Positions 27,116 through 37,626 of a DNA stretch of 64,000 bases are shown in pieces. This DNA is from Alcanivorax borkumensis SK2. Its GTDB lineage: Bacteria; Pseudomonadota; Gammaproteobacteria; Pseudomonadales; Alcanivoracaceae. Every line of letters begins with the position of its first letter. The stretch's first letter is position 1. A program made the position numbers and the translations under genes. The notes under the pieces are model-generated. The model searched no databases. It saw only the letters and a program-made list of their open reading frames with translations, and was not told where the DNA came from. The DNA lies in the NCBI RefSeq assembly GCF_000009365.1, contig NC_008260.1, forward strand, positions 1,957,501 through 2,021,500. The letters are read 5' to 3'.

Positions 27116-28285
27116 CTATGCTTCCTTCACCACCGGCTTAATGGTGCCCCAGCGTTTGCAGCTTGGGCAGCGCCACTGCATCAGCGGTGTTTCAAAACCA
27201 CAACGACGGCACTTATAAAGACTCTTGTCGTTGAGTAACTTCTCCGACACCTGCTTGAGCATATCCAGATGCTCACGGGCTTCGCCCTCCGCAATGCTGG
27301 CTAGGCTCATGTCGATAATGCGGTTAAGCCCACGCACTGACGGGTTGGCCTTCATGTATTCACGAATAAAGTCTGCCGCTTCCTTGTCGCCATAACGCTC
27401 TTTAAGCGTTTCCGAGAGCAGCAATATCCGCGTGGTGCTGGGTTTCTCAGCGCTGTAATCGGCCAGCATCTGAATAAAGTCTTCTTCTTTCTCCAAATGC
27501 TGAAAACACTGCCGCAAACGCTCTAGGGTTTCATCGAAGAAATCACTGTCTTGGGTCCACACCCGCTGGAAGGCATCGATGGCTGCCTGCCAATGCGACT
27601 CGGCCATTTCCAGATCACCTTCGGCCAGACTCGCGCGCACGCACTGATTATCGAACGAGAGCGCTCGACGGAGCATCCGGCGGGCCGGGTTAGTATCACC
27701 ATCACGGCGCAGGTTGTCCGCCTGCTCACAACAGAACTGCGCCAGCACTGGCGCCAAGTTCGCACGGCTCTTGAGCAAACGCTCGCCCATGCTGATGGCA
27801 TTGATCCAGTCACGCTCCTGTTCATACAGGCCCATCAACTGCTCGCAAACGTCATCCTTTGCTTGGCAGTCCTGGTCTAGCATTTCCAGCAATACTTGTT
27901 CAGCCAGATCAAAAATGCCACTGGCCAGATAATCCTGGGCCAGCTCCAACTGAATTTCTTCCTGTACTGTACGACCATAGTCGCCATGTTCAAGCAGGTG
28001 GGTATGCAGCTGCGCAGCGCGGTCAAACTCACCTCGCTTGCGAAACAGCTTGCCCAGTGCCAGATGGGTTTCCAGCCCTTCTTCACTCAGATCTAAGCCA
28101 TTGAGCAAGGTCTCAATACCCTTGTCCGGCTCTTCATTGAGAAAGAAATTGATGCCGGCCACATAATCCTTGGACAAGGACGCCATGCGGCGGCGCTGGC
28201 GGCGCTTGCTTTCGCGCCGGCCCATAAAAAAACCGGCAGAAATCGCTACAAAAAATAGCGGAATCAGCCACAACGATTCGCTCAT
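27116..28285 (-). CDS. lapB: Lipopolysaccharide assembly protein B
   Basis: LapB (YciM) is an inner-membrane-anchored TPR protein that adapts LpxC to the FtsH protease and so sets the rate of lipopolysaccharide synthesis. The 389 residues comprise an N-terminal membrane helix (about 3-20), a run of tetratricopeptide repeats (about 35-330) and a C-terminal rubredoxin-like metal site with two CxxC pairs (CRRCGF and CPSCKRW). The start at 28285 overlaps the lapA stop as ATGA, indicating coupled translation; the longer frame would run deep into lapA. Confidence 0.93.
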   Translation of the reverse strand: MSESLWLIPLFFVAISAGFFMGRRESKRRQRRRMASLSKDYVAGINFFLNEEPDKGIETLLNGLDLSEEGLETHLALGKLFRKRGEFDRAAQLHTHLLEHGDYGRTVQEEIQLELAQDYLASGIFDLAEQVLLEMLDQDCQAKDDVCEQLMGLYEQERDWINAISMGERLLKSRANLAPVLAQFCCEQADNLRRDGDTNPARRMLRRALSFDNQCVRASLAEGDLEMAESHWQAAIDAFQRVWTQDSDFFDETLERLRQCFQHLEKEEDFIQMLADYSAEKPSTTRILLLSETLKERYGDKEAADFIREYMKANPSVRGLNRIIDMSLASIAEGEAREHLDMLKQVSEKLLNDKSLYKCRRCGFETPLMQWRCPSCKRWGTIKPVVKEA

Positions 28286-28512
28286 GAAAACAGGCCCTTG
28301 ATACCTCGCAGGCCAACCCCCGCCAACAGCCCAACCAACAGGCCGATGGCCAACACAGAGATCACCAGCACACCCAAGGACACCTGCCATTGCCAGGAGT
28401 CTACTAACAGGTCGATCATTACTAGGTCACGATTGCTGGTCACAAAAAGAAAAGCGATAAGAAAAATGGCCACAACGGCCAAGATCACCAAAATTCGGTA
28501 AAGGTTTCGCAT
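28282..28512 (-). CDS. lapA: Lipopolysaccharide assembly protein A
   Basis: A 76-residue inner-membrane protein with two hydrophobic helices (about 5-24 and 43-66) linked by NRDLVMIDLLVDSW, the LapA (YciS) pattern. It works with LapB in coordinating LPS assembly. It overlaps lapB by four bases and lies 42 bases behind ihfB, so ihfB-lapA-lapB are probably one transcript, as in many gammaproteobacteria. Confidence 0.9.
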   Translation of the reverse strand: MRNLYRILVILAVVAIFLIAFLFVTSNRDLVMIDLLVDSWQWQVSLGVLVISVLAIGLLVGLLAGVGLRGIKGLFS

Positions 28513-28554
28513 CAGAAACGTCCTTTTCTGGCCAGGCTCGAAAGCCAGGCAACA

Positions 28555-28908
28555 CTAACTGGCGGCAGCTTGATTACCGTTACTGCCGTTATTATCAACA
28601 TCTTCGCCGGAATCTGCACTTAGCGATTCGTTGACCCGCTCACGCAGCTCTTTACCAGGTTTGAAGTGAGGAACGTACTTACCGTGCAGCTCAACACTGG
28701 CACCGGTTTTAGGATTGCGACCCACTCGGGGGGCACGGAAATGGAGGGAAAAACTGCCGAAGCCGCGAATTTCAATGCGACCACCGCCGGCCAAAGAATC
28801 GGCCATTTGTTCAATCAATGTTTTTACTGCCAGTTCCACATCCTTGGGCGACAGCTGCGCTTGCCGGTCGGCGATGCGCTCAATCAATTCTGACTTGGTT
28901 AATGCCAT
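28555..28908 (-). CDS. ihfB: Integration host factor subunit beta
   Basis: IhfB pairs with IhfA to bind and sharply bend specific DNA sites in recombination, replication and sigma-54 transcription. The opening [13 protein letters not shown], the central [25 protein letters not shown] arm and the [17 protein letters not shown] end are diagnostic. The 117 residues exceed the usual 94-100 because of a polar, Asn/Gly/Asp-rich C-terminal tail of about 20 residues. A GGGAG site lies nine bases before the ATG, directly next to a 7-bp hairpin (28922-28938) that could influence its translation. Confidence 0.95.
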   Translation of the reverse strand: MALTKSELIERIADRQAQLSPKDVELAVKTLIEQMADSLAGGGRIEIRGFGSFSLHFRAPRVGRNPKTGASVELHGKYVPHFKPGKELRERVNESLSADSGEDVDNNGSNGNQAAAS

Positions 28909-28939
28909 TACAGCTTACTCCCTGGGCTCCTAGCCCAGT

Positions 28940-28962
28940 GGGGCCGGCGCGATGCCGGCCCC
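28940..28962 (-). terminator. Hairpin between rpsA and ihfB
   Basis: A perfect 9-bp stem (28940-28948 with 28954-28962) around GCGAT lies 13 bases behind rpsA. No T-run follows on the minus strand, so it may be an attenuator or an RNase processing stop protecting the abundant rpsA mRNA. A second hairpin, 28922-28938, follows at once. Confidence 0.4.
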
Positions 28963-28975
28963 TGGGAGGAGCCGT

Positions 28976-30658
28976 TTATGACTCGTTGCTGCTTTCCATT
29001 TGCTTCTTGATCAAGTCACCAATGGTCTTCGGAGCGTTGGCGTCTTGCTGCTCCTGATGGCCTTCGATGGCTTCACGCTCATCAGCTTGGTCCTTGGACT
29101 TAATGGACAAGCTGAGAACACGGTTCTTACGGTCAACGTTGGTGATCTTGGCTTCCACCTCATCACCGACCTTAAGCACCTCGGTCGCATCGTTAACGCG
29201 GTCGCGGCTGATTTCGCTGGCGCGCAGGGTAGCTTCAACGTTCTCAGCCAGCTCAACAATGGCCGCTTTCGCGTCTACTGCTTTCACTACACCCTTAACG
29301 ATAGTTCCCTTGTCGTTTGCAGCAACATACTGAGCAAACGGATCATCTGTCAACTGCTTGATACCCAAGGAAATTCTTTCGCGCTCTGCATCAATAGACA
29401 GTACCACGGTTTCCAGCTCATCGCCCTTGTTGAAGTTACGCACGGCGTCTTCGCCTTGCTCTTCCCAGGAAATGTCGGACAGGTGCACCAAGCCATCGAT
29501 GCCACCTTCCAAGCCAATGAAGATGCCGAAGTCGGTGATGGACTTGATTTTGCCGCTAATGCGCTCGCCTTTCTGATACTTCTCTTCGAAGGCATCCCAC
29601 GGGTTGGACTGACACTGCTTGATACCCAAGGAGATACGACGACGGTCTTCGTCGATGTCCAGGATCATCACTTCCACTTCGTCGCCAATCTCTACAACCT
29701 TGGACGGGTGAATGTTTTTGTTGGTCCAATCCATTTCGGAAACGTGAACCAGGCCTTCCACACCTTCTTCAATTTCAGCAAAGCAGCCGTAATCGGTCAG
29801 GTTGGTTACCTTGGCTTTCACGCGGGTGCCTTCTGGGTACTTGCCCACGATATCGTGCCACGGATCTTCGCCCAGCTGCTTGAGACCCAGGGAAACACGC
29901 ATCTTCTCGCGATCAAACTTGAGAACCTTAACGTCGATTTCCTGACCCACTTCCACGATCTCGCTCGGGTGCTTGATACGCTTCCAAGCCATGTCGGTAA
30001 TGTGCAGCAGGCCGTCGATACCACCCAGATCTACGAACGCACCGTAGTCGGTCAGGTTCTTCACGATACCTTTGACTTCCATGCCTTCCTGCAGGGATTC
30101 CAGCAGTTGCTCGCGCTCTGCGCTGTGCTCTGCTTCCATCACGGCACGACGGGAAACCACTACGTTATTACGCTTAGGATCGAGTTTGATGACCTTGAAG
30201 TCCAACTCTTTGCCTTCCAGGTGCGCAACATCGCGAACCGGACGAATATCAACCAGTGAACCGGGCAAGAAAGCGCGGATCGGGCCGATGTCCACAGTGA
30301 AGCCACCCTTCACCTTGCCGGAAATCATACCTTTTACGATCTCGTCTTCGTCGAAAGCTTTTTCCAGCTCGCCCCAAACTTCGGCGCGCTTGGCTTTTTC
30401 ACGGGACAGACGGGTGAAGCCCATACCATCGTCGATGGCGTCTACGGCAACATCTACTTCATCGCCTTCGACAATTTCCAGCTCGCCTGCCTCGTTAAGG
30501 AATTCTTCACGGGCAATAATGCCTTCAGATTTCAGGCCTGCGTTAACGGTTACCCAGTCGCTATCGATGGATACAACCGTACCCTTGATAATGGAGCCAC
30601 GGGCAACGTCCAGGTCCTTTAGGCTTTCTTCAAAGAGATCAGCAAAAGATTCAGTCAT
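28976..30658 (-). CDS. rpsA: 30S ribosomal protein S1
   Basis: S1 binds mRNA leaders and unwinds them for initiation on the 30S subunit. The 560 residues, starting [13 protein letters not shown], hold six S1 RNA-binding repeats; repeats 3-6 are the most alike, each with a DYGAFV-, DYGCFA- or DFGIFI-type strand and a GIKQ- or GLKQ-type end. The start at 30658 matches the family; three codons upstream in frame are not used. It follows cmk with a 174-base gap, which is typical for its own strong promoters and S1 autoregulatory leader. Confidence 0.97.
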   Translation of the reverse strand: MTESFADLFEESLKDLDVARGSIIKGTVVSIDSDWVTVNAGLKSEGIIAREEFLNEAGELEIVEGDEVDVAVDAIDDGMGFTRLSREKAKRAEVWGELEKAFDEDEIVKGMISGKVKGGFTVDIGPIRAFLPGSLVDIRPVRDVAHLEGKELDFKVIKLDPKRNNVVVSRRAVMEAEHSAEREQLLESLQEGMEVKGIVKNLTDYGAFVDLGGIDGLLHITDMAWKRIKHPSEIVEVGQEIDVKVLKFDREKMRVSLGLKQLGEDPWHDIVGKYPEGTRVKAKVTNLTDYGCFAEIEEGVEGLVHVSEMDWTNKNIHPSKVVEIGDEVEVMILDIDEDRRRISLGIKQCQSNPWDAFEEKYQKGERISGKIKSITDFGIFIGLEGGIDGLVHLSDISWEEQGEDAVRNFNKGDELETVVLSIDAERERISLGIKQLTDDPFAQYVAANDKGTIVKGVVKAVDAKAAIVELAENVEATLRASEISRDRVNDATEVLKVGDEVEAKITNVDRKNRVLSLSIKSKDQADEREAIEGHQEQQDANAPKTIGDLIKKQMESSNES

Positions 30659-30788
30659 GAAATTCACTCAGTTTTCGCACATGCCAACCAGCAGACATGG
30701 GTTAGTCAATAGATGAGATCCGCCCTTCCCCAGCTGGCTTACTTTTTCAGGGTTGAGCAGATCGGCCGCTTAACACAGAGTTACCCCA

Positions 30789-30804
30789 CGGTGGCGGTCC
30801 ACCG
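30789..30804 (-). other. Hairpin in the cmk-rpsA gap
   Basis: CGGTGG-CGGT-CCACCG forms a perfect 6-bp stem. An outer 8-bp inverted repeat (CGCCCTTC at 30721-30728, GAAGGGCG at 30804-30811) brackets the region. This upstream region could carry the structured leader through which S1 represses its own synthesis; that link is inference. Confidence 0.35.
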
Positions 30805-30832
30805 AAGGGCGCTAACGAAATGTGCGCTACCG

Positions 30833-31504
30833 TTACACCAGCTGGCGTGCGGCAGCCTCATCAAGAATCCGGTTTACCACTTCATCAACCGTCAGGGTGG
30901 TGGAATCGATCACCACGGCATCGTCTGCCGGGCGCAACGGCGCCACCTCCCGGTTCATGTCACGGTCATCCCGGGTGCGGATGTCCTCGACGAGGGTCGC
31001 GAGGGTAGCACCAAAGCCCTTTTCCTTCAACTGCTCAAAACGCCGTCTGGCGCGCTCTTCAGCACTGGCAGTCAAGTAAATTTTGAGCGGTGCGGAGGTG
31101 AACACCACGGTTCCCATGTCACGGCCATCGGCCACCAGGCCGGGCGATTCCGCAAAAACCCGCTGACGGGCCAATAGAGCGTCTCGCACAGGCTGCAATA
31201 CCGCCACCTGGCTGGCCAATTCGCCGACACTTTCCTGGCGGATGATATTGGATACATCTTCGCCAGCAAGAATCACCGCAGTATTGCCTTGCTGCTCCAC
31301 AAACCGTACTGGCAGGTCTTGCGCAAGAGCAATTAATGCAGGCTCGTCGTCTAGGGCAACCCCTTGATTTCTTGCATGATAGCCAAGCACACGGTACAGC
31401 GCACCGGAATCCAAAAGATGCCACCCCAAGCGGATTGCCACCCGCCGGGCCACCGTGCCTTTGCCGGAGGATACCGGCCCATCAATGGTTAAAATCGGGG
31501 TCAT
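30833..31504 (-). CDS. cmk: Cytidylate kinase
   Basis: Cmk phosphorylates CMP and dCMP with ATP. The 223 residues start with ILTIDGPVSSGKGTVARRVA (P-loop GPVSSGKGT), followed by LLDSGALYRVLGY and VADGRDMGTVVF; the lid region has RRFEQLKEKG. The start at 31504 overlaps the stop of tyrA-aroA as ATGA, so the two are translationally coupled. The order aroA-cmk-rpsA is widely conserved. Confidence 0.95.
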   Translation of the reverse strand: MTPILTIDGPVSSGKGTVARRVAIRLGWHLLDSGALYRVLGYHARNQGVALDDEPALIALAQDLPVRFVEQQGNTAVILAGEDVSNIIRQESVGELASQVAVLQPVRDALLARQRVFAESPGLVADGRDMGTVVFTSAPLKIYLTASAEERARRRFEQLKEKGFGATLATLVEDIRTRDDRDMNREVAPLRPADDAVVIDSTTLTVDEVVNRILDEAAARQLV

Positions 31505-33759
31505 TTCACCTCCAGCTTCAGGCCTGCATGGGTCGCCAACTGGGCGAACCCGGGGAAGCTGGTGGCCACGTTGGCACAATCATGAATAGTAATGGGGCCA
31601 GTGGCGCGTAGAGCCGCCATGGCAAAGCTCATGGCGATGCGGTGGTCACCATGGGACTGCACCTCCCCACCGCCAAACTCACCACCGGTAATACGAATAC
31701 CGTCATCAAACACTTGGTGACTCACACCCAACGCAGCAAGGCCATCGGCCATCACCTGAATACGATCGGATTCTTTCACCCGCAGCTCTTCTGCTCCGCG
31801 CAAAATGGTGTCGCCCTGAGCGCAGGCCGCGGCGATGAAAATGGCCGGAAATTCATCAATGGCCAAAGGCACCAGCGCCTCGGGGATCTCAATACCCTTA
31901 AGCGGAGCAGCATTAACCACCAGGTCGGCCACCGGCTCACCACCTGCATCGCGCTGGTTTTCCAAGCGAATATCCGCGCCCATCAGCTTGAGAATATCGA
32001 TTACACCGGTCCGGGTAGGGTTGATCCCCACGTGCGGTAGCGTCACTTCACTATTAGCGGCAATGGAAGCGCCCACCAGGAAAAAGGCGGCAGAGGAGAT
32101 ATCCGCGGGCACCTCCAATTTGCCCGCAGTGAGCTTGCCGCCACCGGACAGTGCACTGGTGGCGCCGTCTCGACGCACTTCATAACCAAAACCACCCAGC
32201 ATGCGTTCAGTGTGATCACGGGTAGGCGCCGGTTCCGTTACTGATGTTTCGCCATCAGCATAGAGCCCGCCCAATAGCACCGCTGATTTCACTTGAGCAG
32301 ACGCCATGGGCAAGTCGTAATGGAAGCCTTTAAGGGACTGGCCACCACGAATACGCACTGGCGGGCGACCGTCTGTACCAGTGGTAATCTGAGCCCCCAT
32401 TTCGCGTAATGGCTTGGCTACTCTCTCCATGGGGCGCTTGGACAGGGACGCATCCCCGGTCAACTCCACATCAAAGGACTGCCCCGCCAGCAAGCCGGTA
32501 AGTAACCGCATGGAGGTGCCTGAGTTACCCATGTACAAGGCTTTCTCGGGGGCTTTGAGACCATGCAGGCCCACACCATGGATAGTGACCTGGCCGTTAT
32601 GGGGCCCCTCAATCACTACCCCCATGTCACGGAAAGCTTGCAAGGTGGCAAGCGCATCCTCCCCTTCCAGGAACCCTTCCACCTGAGTAACGCCTTCTGC
32701 CAGCGAACCAAGCATGATGGAGCGATGGGACATGGATTTATCGCCCGGCACACGCAGGCGCCCCTGCAATTGACCACCGGGGGCCACCACAAAAGTGGGA
32801 TTGGTTGTGGCGTGAGTATTGTCTGTCATGGTTGTGTCGTCACCTACACTCTGAACACTATGGGCGCGGGTATAAGAGGTGCGCCCGTTCATTGCCAAAA
32901 AATGGGCCCGCGCCGTATTGGCCCGGGTCATGATGCCCATCAGGGCATCAGAATCTTCGTTTTCTACTGCCTGACGGAAGCGATCGATGCCATCGCTGAA
33001 CTGTCCCAGCGCCTGCAGCAAAGCCGCCTTGTTTTCACGAAAAATGTCATGCCACATCACCGGATCGGAGCTGGCAATACGGGTGAAGTCGCGAAAACCG
33101 CCGGCAGCATAGCGGAAGATCTCCGTGGAATCTCCCTGCCTGGCCAGCGTATCCACCAGAGAAAACGCCAGCAGATGCGGTAGATGGCTAGTTTCTGCCA
33201 ACACCTGATCATGATAATCAGGAGCCATTTGCAACACTTCCGCCCCCATGCCCGTCCACAGGGCGCGCACTCTGGCGGTAGCTGCCGGGTCGGTGGCGTC
33301 GGTGGGGGTCAGGATCACCCGGTGATCGCGGTACAACTTCGCATCGGCCGCGCTTACGCCGCTTTTTTCCTTGCCTGCAATGGGGTGTCCTGGCACAAAG
33401 CGGGCGTAGTGGGCGCCCAGAGCATCGCGGGCCGCATTGACCACGTTGCCTTTCACGCTACCCCCATCGGTGACGATAACTCCGTTCGACAGCCCCGGCT
33501 TCAATGCCGACAGCACCGTACCCATGGCGGATACTGGGGTAGAAACAAACACCAGATCGGCGCCGGCCACAGCCTCTGCCAAATCCTGGCTGCCGCTATC
33601 GACAATACCCAAAGCAATGCCTTGCTCTAGGGTACGGGCAGAACGAGAGCCCGCCACAATGGAACGCGCCAGGCCATTTTCCCGGGCTGCGGCGGCGAAG
33701 GAGCCACCAATCAGGCCAAGGCCAATCACTGCAATACGATTAAACAAAGGCTCAGACAT
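31501..33759 (-). CDS. tyrA-aroA: Prephenate dehydrogenase / EPSP synthase fusion
   Basis: A 752-residue bifunctional enzyme of aromatic amino acid synthesis. Residues 1 to about 300 are prephenate dehydrogenase (NAD-binding IAVIGLGLIGGS, later VSTPVSAMGTV and HPIAGKEKSG). Residues about 325-752 are 3-phosphoshikimate 1-carboxyvinyltransferase, with GDKSMSHRSIML, MGNSGTSMRLLTG and DHRIAMSFAMAAL. The same fusion occurs in pseudomonads. ATG 33759 is chosen over the upstream frame because it opens directly before the NAD-binding strand. It lies 125 bases behind hisC. Confidence 0.95.
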   Translation of the reverse strand: MSEPLFNRIAVIGLGLIGGSFAAAARENGLARSIVAGSRSARTLEQGIALGIVDSGSQDLAEAVAGADLVFVSTPVSAMGTVLSALKPGLSNGVIVTDGGSVKGNVVNAARDALGAHYARFVPGHPIAGKEKSGVSAADAKLYRDHRVILTPTDATDPAATARVRALWTGMGAEVLQMAPDYHDQVLAETSHLPHLLAFSLVDTLARQGDSTEIFRYAAGGFRDFTRIASSDPVMWHDIFRENKAALLQALGQFSDGIDRFRQAVENEDSDALMGIMTRANTARAHFLAMNGRTSYTRAHSVQSVGDDTTMTDNTHATTNPTFVVAPGGQLQGRLRVPGDKSMSHRSIMLGSLAEGVTQVEGFLEGEDALATLQAFRDMGVVIEGPHNGQVTIHGVGLHGLKAPEKALYMGNSGTSMRLLTGLLAGQSFDVELTGDASLSKRPMERVAKPLREMGAQITTGTDGRPPVRIRGGQSLKGFHYDLPMASAQVKSAVLLGGLYADGETSVTEPAPTRDHTERMLGGFGYEVRRDGATSALSGGGKLTAGKLEVPADISSAAFFLVGASIAANSEVTLPHVGINPTRTGVIDILKLMGADIRLENQRDAGGEPVADLVVNAAPLKGIEIPEALVPLAIDEFPAIFIAAACAQGDTILRGAEELRVKESDRIQVMADGLAALGVSHQVFDDGIRITGGEFGGGEVQSHGDHRIAMSFAMAALRATGPITIHDCANVATSFPGFAQLATHAGLKLEVK

Positions 33760-33884
33760 CACGGCATTCCCGTTTATCTGCACGAACACGCCTCGGGGTG
33801 TGAACCACGTTGTGAGCCGCCATTACCGGTACGGTTGACGCCCTGAACGGCGCCCCCACAAGGGCGCCCAAAAAAGGTTGGGGC

Positions 33885-34997
33885 CTATTCATTCGCCATT
33901 TCCTTGAGCACATGTTTCAACGCATCAAGGAAGCGCTCATTTTCACGACTGGTGCCCACGGTGACGCGAAGGTGGTTGGGCATGCCGTAGCCGCTCAAAG
34001 GCCGCACAATGACGCCTTGTTTGAGCAAACCTTGATAGATCGGCATGGCTTCTCGCCCGCAATCAAAAGCAATAAAGTTGGCCACCGAAGGAATCTGCTC
34101 AAGATTTAGCGTCAGCAAGCCTTCCGCGATCTGTACCAAACCACTGGTATTTTCACTGCGTGAGTTTTCCAGATGGTCTTCGTCAGACAACGCCGCTTGC
34201 GCTGCCACCATGGCCGGCGTATTCACGTTGAACGGTTGACGGATACGATTGAGCACATCGGCGATCTGCGGGTTGGATACCCCATAGCCCACACGCAAAC
34301 CCGCAAGGCCGTGAATTTTAGAGAAGGTTCGCGTTACCACCAGGTTTGGGTATTTTTGCAACCGATCGATGCCGTTTGGGTAATGGCTTTCTTCCACGTA
34401 TTCAAAATACGCTTCATCCAACACCACAATCACACGCTCAGGAATGCGCGATAAAAATTCATCCAGCGCATGGGCGTTGAACCAAGTACCGGTGGGGTTG
34501 TTCGGATTCGCAACGAACATTACGCGGGTACGTTCAGTGACGGCGTCAGCCATTGCCGCCAGATCATGGCCATAAAGATTCGAGCAGACCTGTACCGGTT
34601 TGGCGCTACAGCCCAGCGTTACCAAAGGATAAATGGCAAAGGCATATTCGGAAAAAATCGCCTCATCACCGGGCTGCAAATAGGCGCGGGCAATCAGCTC
34701 CAATATATCGTTGGAACCATTCCCCAGCGTCAGCTGGTTGCTCGCCACACCCAACGTTTCCGATAACGCGGCTTTCAAGGAGAACCCGGCTCCATCAGGA
34801 TACAGATGCAGATCATCCAGATGGCGCAGCGCATGCAACGCTTTATGGCTAGGGCCCAGCGGATTTTCATTGCTCGCCAGCTTGACGATATCGGTCACGC
34901 CCAGCTCCCGCTCCAGCTCGGCAATGGGCTTGCCGGGCTCATAGGGCTTGAGTTGCTGAACACCGCTGTTGGCGAGTTTGATGTAGTCACAGGTCAT
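33885..34997 (-). CDS. hisC: Histidinol-phosphate aminotransferase (aromatic-pathway copy)
   Basis: A class I/II PLP aminotransferase of 370 residues. The PLP lysine lies in TFSKIHGLAGLRVGYG; other family marks are LASNENPLGPS, NPNNPTGTWF and the C-terminal RVTVGTSRENERF. In this genomic position, between pheA and tyrA-aroA, the enzyme often transaminates aromatic 2-oxo acids as well as histidinol phosphate. AAGGAG precedes ATG 34997. Confidence 0.93.
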   Translation of the reverse strand: MTCDYIKLANSGVQQLKPYEPGKPIAELERELGVTDIVKLASNENPLGPSHKALHALRHLDDLHLYPDGAGFSLKAALSETLGVASNQLTLGNGSNDILELIARAYLQPGDEAIFSEYAFAIYPLVTLGCSAKPVQVCSNLYGHDLAAMADAVTERTRVMFVANPNNPTGTWFNAHALDEFLSRIPERVIVVLDEAYFEYVEESHYPNGIDRLQKYPNLVVTRTFSKIHGLAGLRVGYGVSNPQIADVLNRIRQPFNVNTPAMVAAQAALSDEDHLENSRSENTSGLVQIAEGLLTLNLEQIPSVANFIAFDCGREAMPIYQGLLKQGVIVRPLSGYGMPNHLRVTVGTSRENERFLDALKHVLKEMANE

Positions 34998-35107
34998 TGT
35001 TGACTCCTTGAACTGTGGGAGCGGTCGCCCGACCACGAAAGCGCACCCAGGCCAACAATCATGGGCGAACGACGGCTCCCACCGGGATTACGGTGCCAAA
35101 GGGTAGG

Positions 35108-36190
35108 TTACAACACCGCCTTGGGGTACGAACCCAGCAGCTTGATGGTGTTGCCGGCGGCTTCTAGTTTATCCAGCACCGCCTGCAAGGTGTCATCTTC
35201 TTTGTGGCCTTCGCAATCCACAAAGAACACATAGCTCCAGTTGGCGGTGCGAGAGGGTCGAGACTCCAGGCGAGTCAGGTTGATGCCCTCATCCCGGAAA
35301 GGTGACAAGACCTCATAGAGCAGCCCTGGGCGATTCTTGCCACTGATCATCAGGCTGGTTTTGTCACAGCCTGAGGGCGGAGTGTCTTGACGCCCAATGA
35401 TGATGAACCGGGTAGTGTTGTCCGGGCGATCTTCGATATTGCGCTGCACCGCAGTAAGCCCATACAGCTCTTCCGCCATTTCCCCAGCGATGGCCAAGGC
35501 ATTCCACTCGTCTTTCAAGCGGCGCGCAGCCTCTGCGTTAGAGCTAACAGCAATACGCTCCACGCCGGGCATATGGGCGTCCAGCCACTGGCGACACTGG
35601 GCTAAAGTTTGCTGGTGGGAATAGACCCGCGTCACCTTATCCTGGCGGGTATGCTCCCCGGCCAGTAGGTGATGATGAATGCGTAACTCCACTTCACCAC
35701 AGATTTTCAGGCTGGAGGTCATGAAGGTATCCAGGGTGTGATTCACCACCCCTTCGGTGGAGTTTTCCACTGGCACCACACCGTAGTTGGCCGCACCGGA
35801 CTCCACTTCGCGGAACACTTCATCGATGGCAGCCAGCGGGAGGCTTTCTACCGCATGGCCAAAGTGCTTAAGCGCCGCCTGCTGGGTAAACGTGCCTTCC
35901 GGTCCAAGAAACGCGACCTTCATGCGTTGTTCAAGTGCCAAGCATGCGCTCATCACTTCACGGAAAAAACGCGCCATGGTTTCGCCATCCAGCGGCCCCT
36001 GATTACGCTCTTTCACCCGGCGCAGCACCTGAGCTTCACGCTCTGGGCGATAGAAAACCGGGTTCGGGTCCGTGGCCGTCTTCACTTCCGCCACCTTATG
36101 GGCCAAGGCCGCGCGTTGGTTGAGCAGGTCCTGAAGCTTCTGGTCCAGCTCATCAATTTCGTTACGCAAGTCGTCCAAGGTATTGGTCAT
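35108..36190 (-). CDS. pheA: P-protein: chorismate mutase / prephenate dehydratase
   Basis: PheA takes chorismate to prephenate and on to phenylpyruvate. Residues 1-90 are the AroQ-type mutase helices (EIDELDQKLQDLLNQRAAL). The dehydratase domain begins at VAFLGPEGTFTQQAALKHFG and includes ENSTEGVVNHTLD. A C-terminal ACT domain, SLMISGKNRPGLLYEVLSPF followed by ESRPSR, should bind phenylalanine for feedback inhibition. The 360 residues are the usual length. It lies between serC and hisC on the same strand. Confidence 0.96.
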   Translation of the reverse strand: MTNTLDDLRNEIDELDQKLQDLLNQRAALAHKVAEVKTATDPNPVFYRPEREAQVLRRVKERNQGPLDGETMARFFREVMSACLALEQRMKVAFLGPEGTFTQQAALKHFGHAVESLPLAAIDEVFREVESGAANYGVVPVENSTEGVVNHTLDTFMTSSLKICGEVELRIHHHLLAGEHTRQDKVTRVYSHQQTLAQCRQWLDAHMPGVERIAVSSNAEAARRLKDEWNALAIAGEMAEELYGLTAVQRNIEDRPDNTTRFIIIGRQDTPPSGCDKTSLMISGKNRPGLLYEVLSPFRDEGINLTRLESRPSRTANWSYVFFVDCEGHKEDDTLQAVLDKLEAAGNTIKLLGSYPKAVL

Positions 36191-36368
36191 ATTGACCTCG
36201 CAAGCACGCGGCGCCCTTCCCGCAACACGCGAATAAGCGTGGGAGCGTTGGTTACGATCTGGCGCCGACCGTTCAAATTCATTGTTTTACCCACCTTCCA
36301 AACAATCACTGTGCTTCGCGACGGCACCAACACATCAAGCAGGGTGTGGTGCGTGCTACATGAAGCGC

Positions 36369-37451
36369 TTAAGCGTTCTTCTTTTCAAACTCTGCCATGA
36401 AGTCGATCAGTGCATCCACCGCCGCTTCGGGCACTGCATTGTAGATGCTGGCGCGCATGCCTCCCACGCTACGGTGGCCTTTGAGGTTCAACAGCCCAGC
36501 CGCCTGAGCCTGATCCAAAAATGGCTTGTCGAGGCGATCATCTGCCAGAACAAAAGGCACATTCATACGACTGCGGCTGATCACCTCTACCGGATTACTA
36601 TAAAGGCCGCTGTGATCAATAAAATGGTACAGCTTTTCCGCCTTACGCTGATTGATTTCGCCCATGTTGCCCACACCGCCCTGCTTTTTAAGCCAGGAGA
36701 ACACCAAGCCAGACAAGTACCAAGCAAAGGTCGGCGGTGTGTTGTACATGCTGTCATTGTCCGCATGGGTCTGGTAATTGAGCATCGCCGGAACATTGTT
36801 TGCTGCCTTGCCAAGCAAATCCTTACGAATAACCACCAGAGTAAGGCCGGCGGGGCCAATATTCTTCTGCGCGCCAGCGTAGATCAGCCCATATTGATTC
36901 ACATCTATCGGACGAGAAAGGATAGTGGAGCTCATGTCCGCTACCAGTGGGGTATCCCCCACTTGCGGTACAAAGCTGTATTCCAGACCACCGATCGTTT
37001 CATTCGGGCAATAATGCACATAGGCCGGATTATCAGAGAGATTCCAGCTTTCCTGGAGCGGCACCGTGGAGAAGTTAGTGTCTTCGCTGCTGGCAGCCAC
37101 ATTGATGTTGCCGTAGCGCCCAGCTTCCTTGATGGCCTTTTTGGACCACTGTCCGGTGTTGATATAATCCGCCGTTTCCCCATCGCCTAACAAATTCATA
37201 GGCACCATGGCGAACTGACTGGACGCCCCGCCCTGCAGAAATAGCACAGCGTAATCATCGCTGATGCCCATCAGGTCGCGTAGGTCTTTTTCGGCTTGCT
37301 CGGCAATCTCTACAAAAACGTTATCGCGATGGCTCATTTCCATAATGGAAAGACCCAGACCCCGATAATCCAGCATTTCCTGCTGGGCTTGTTCGAGTAC
37401 TGCCTGCGGCAATGCCGCCGGACCTGCGCAGAAGTTATAGGCGCGGGACAT
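36369..37451 (-). CDS. serC: Phosphoserine aminotransferase
   Basis: SerC converts 3-phosphohydroxypyruvate to phosphoserine and also acts in pyridoxal phosphate synthesis. The 360-residue class V aminotransferase opens with [11 protein letters not shown] and carries the PLP lysine in [14 protein letters not shown]. The C-terminal [20 protein letters not shown] segment ([16 protein letters not shown]) is diagnostic. GGAG precedes the ATG. The gyrA-serC-pheA order is that of Pseudomonas. Confidence 0.96.
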   Translation of the reverse strand: MSRAYNFCAGPAALPQAVLEQAQQEMLDYRGLGLSIMEMSHRDNVFVEIAEQAEKDLRDLMGISDDYAVLFLQGGASSQFAMVPMNLLGDGETADYINTGQWSKKAIKEAGRYGNINVAASSEDTNFSTVPLQESWNLSDNPAYVHYCPNETIGGLEYSFVPQVGDTPLVADMSSTILSRPIDVNQYGLIYAGAQKNIGPAGLTLVVIRKDLLGKAANNVPAMLNYQTHADNDSMYNTPPTFAWYLSGLVFSWLKKQGGVGNMGEINQRKAEKLYHFIDHSGLYSNPVEVISRSRMNVPFVLADDRLDKPFLDQAQAAGLLNLKGHRSVGGMRASIYNAVPEAAVDALIDFMAEFEKKNA

Positions 37452-37500
37452 GCATATTTCTCCGTGACTGAATTAAAAGTACAAAACCGGTTAATCAAAG

Positions 37501-37521
37501 AAGCCCGGTAACACCGGGCTT
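37501..37521 (-). terminator. Probable gyrA terminator hairpin
   Basis: A perfect 9-bp stem, AAGCCCGGT with its complement, around a 3-base loop. On the minus strand it lies about 105 bases behind the gyrA stop and is followed by CTTTGATT, a weak T-run. It is 50 bases before serC. Confidence 0.5.
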
Positions 37522-37626
37522 GGGTATAACAACAAAGCAGGTTTAAAGCCGCGCAAGAGCCCCTTTCAAGATGCAAACCCTCCTTTGAATGAGAAGATTC
37601 GCGCCTCAAATGGTGCTCCTACAGAC

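Noticed and set aside
29000..30259. 419-residue plus-strand open frame
   Set aside because: It is fully antisense to rpsA, has no ribosome-binding site or motifs, and arises from the codon bias of the real gene.
32563..33183. 206-residue plus-strand open frame
   Set aside because: It is antisense to tyrA-aroA; no start signal or motif.
36282..37190. 302-residue plus-strand open frame
   Set aside because: It is antisense to serC and has no recognisable domain.
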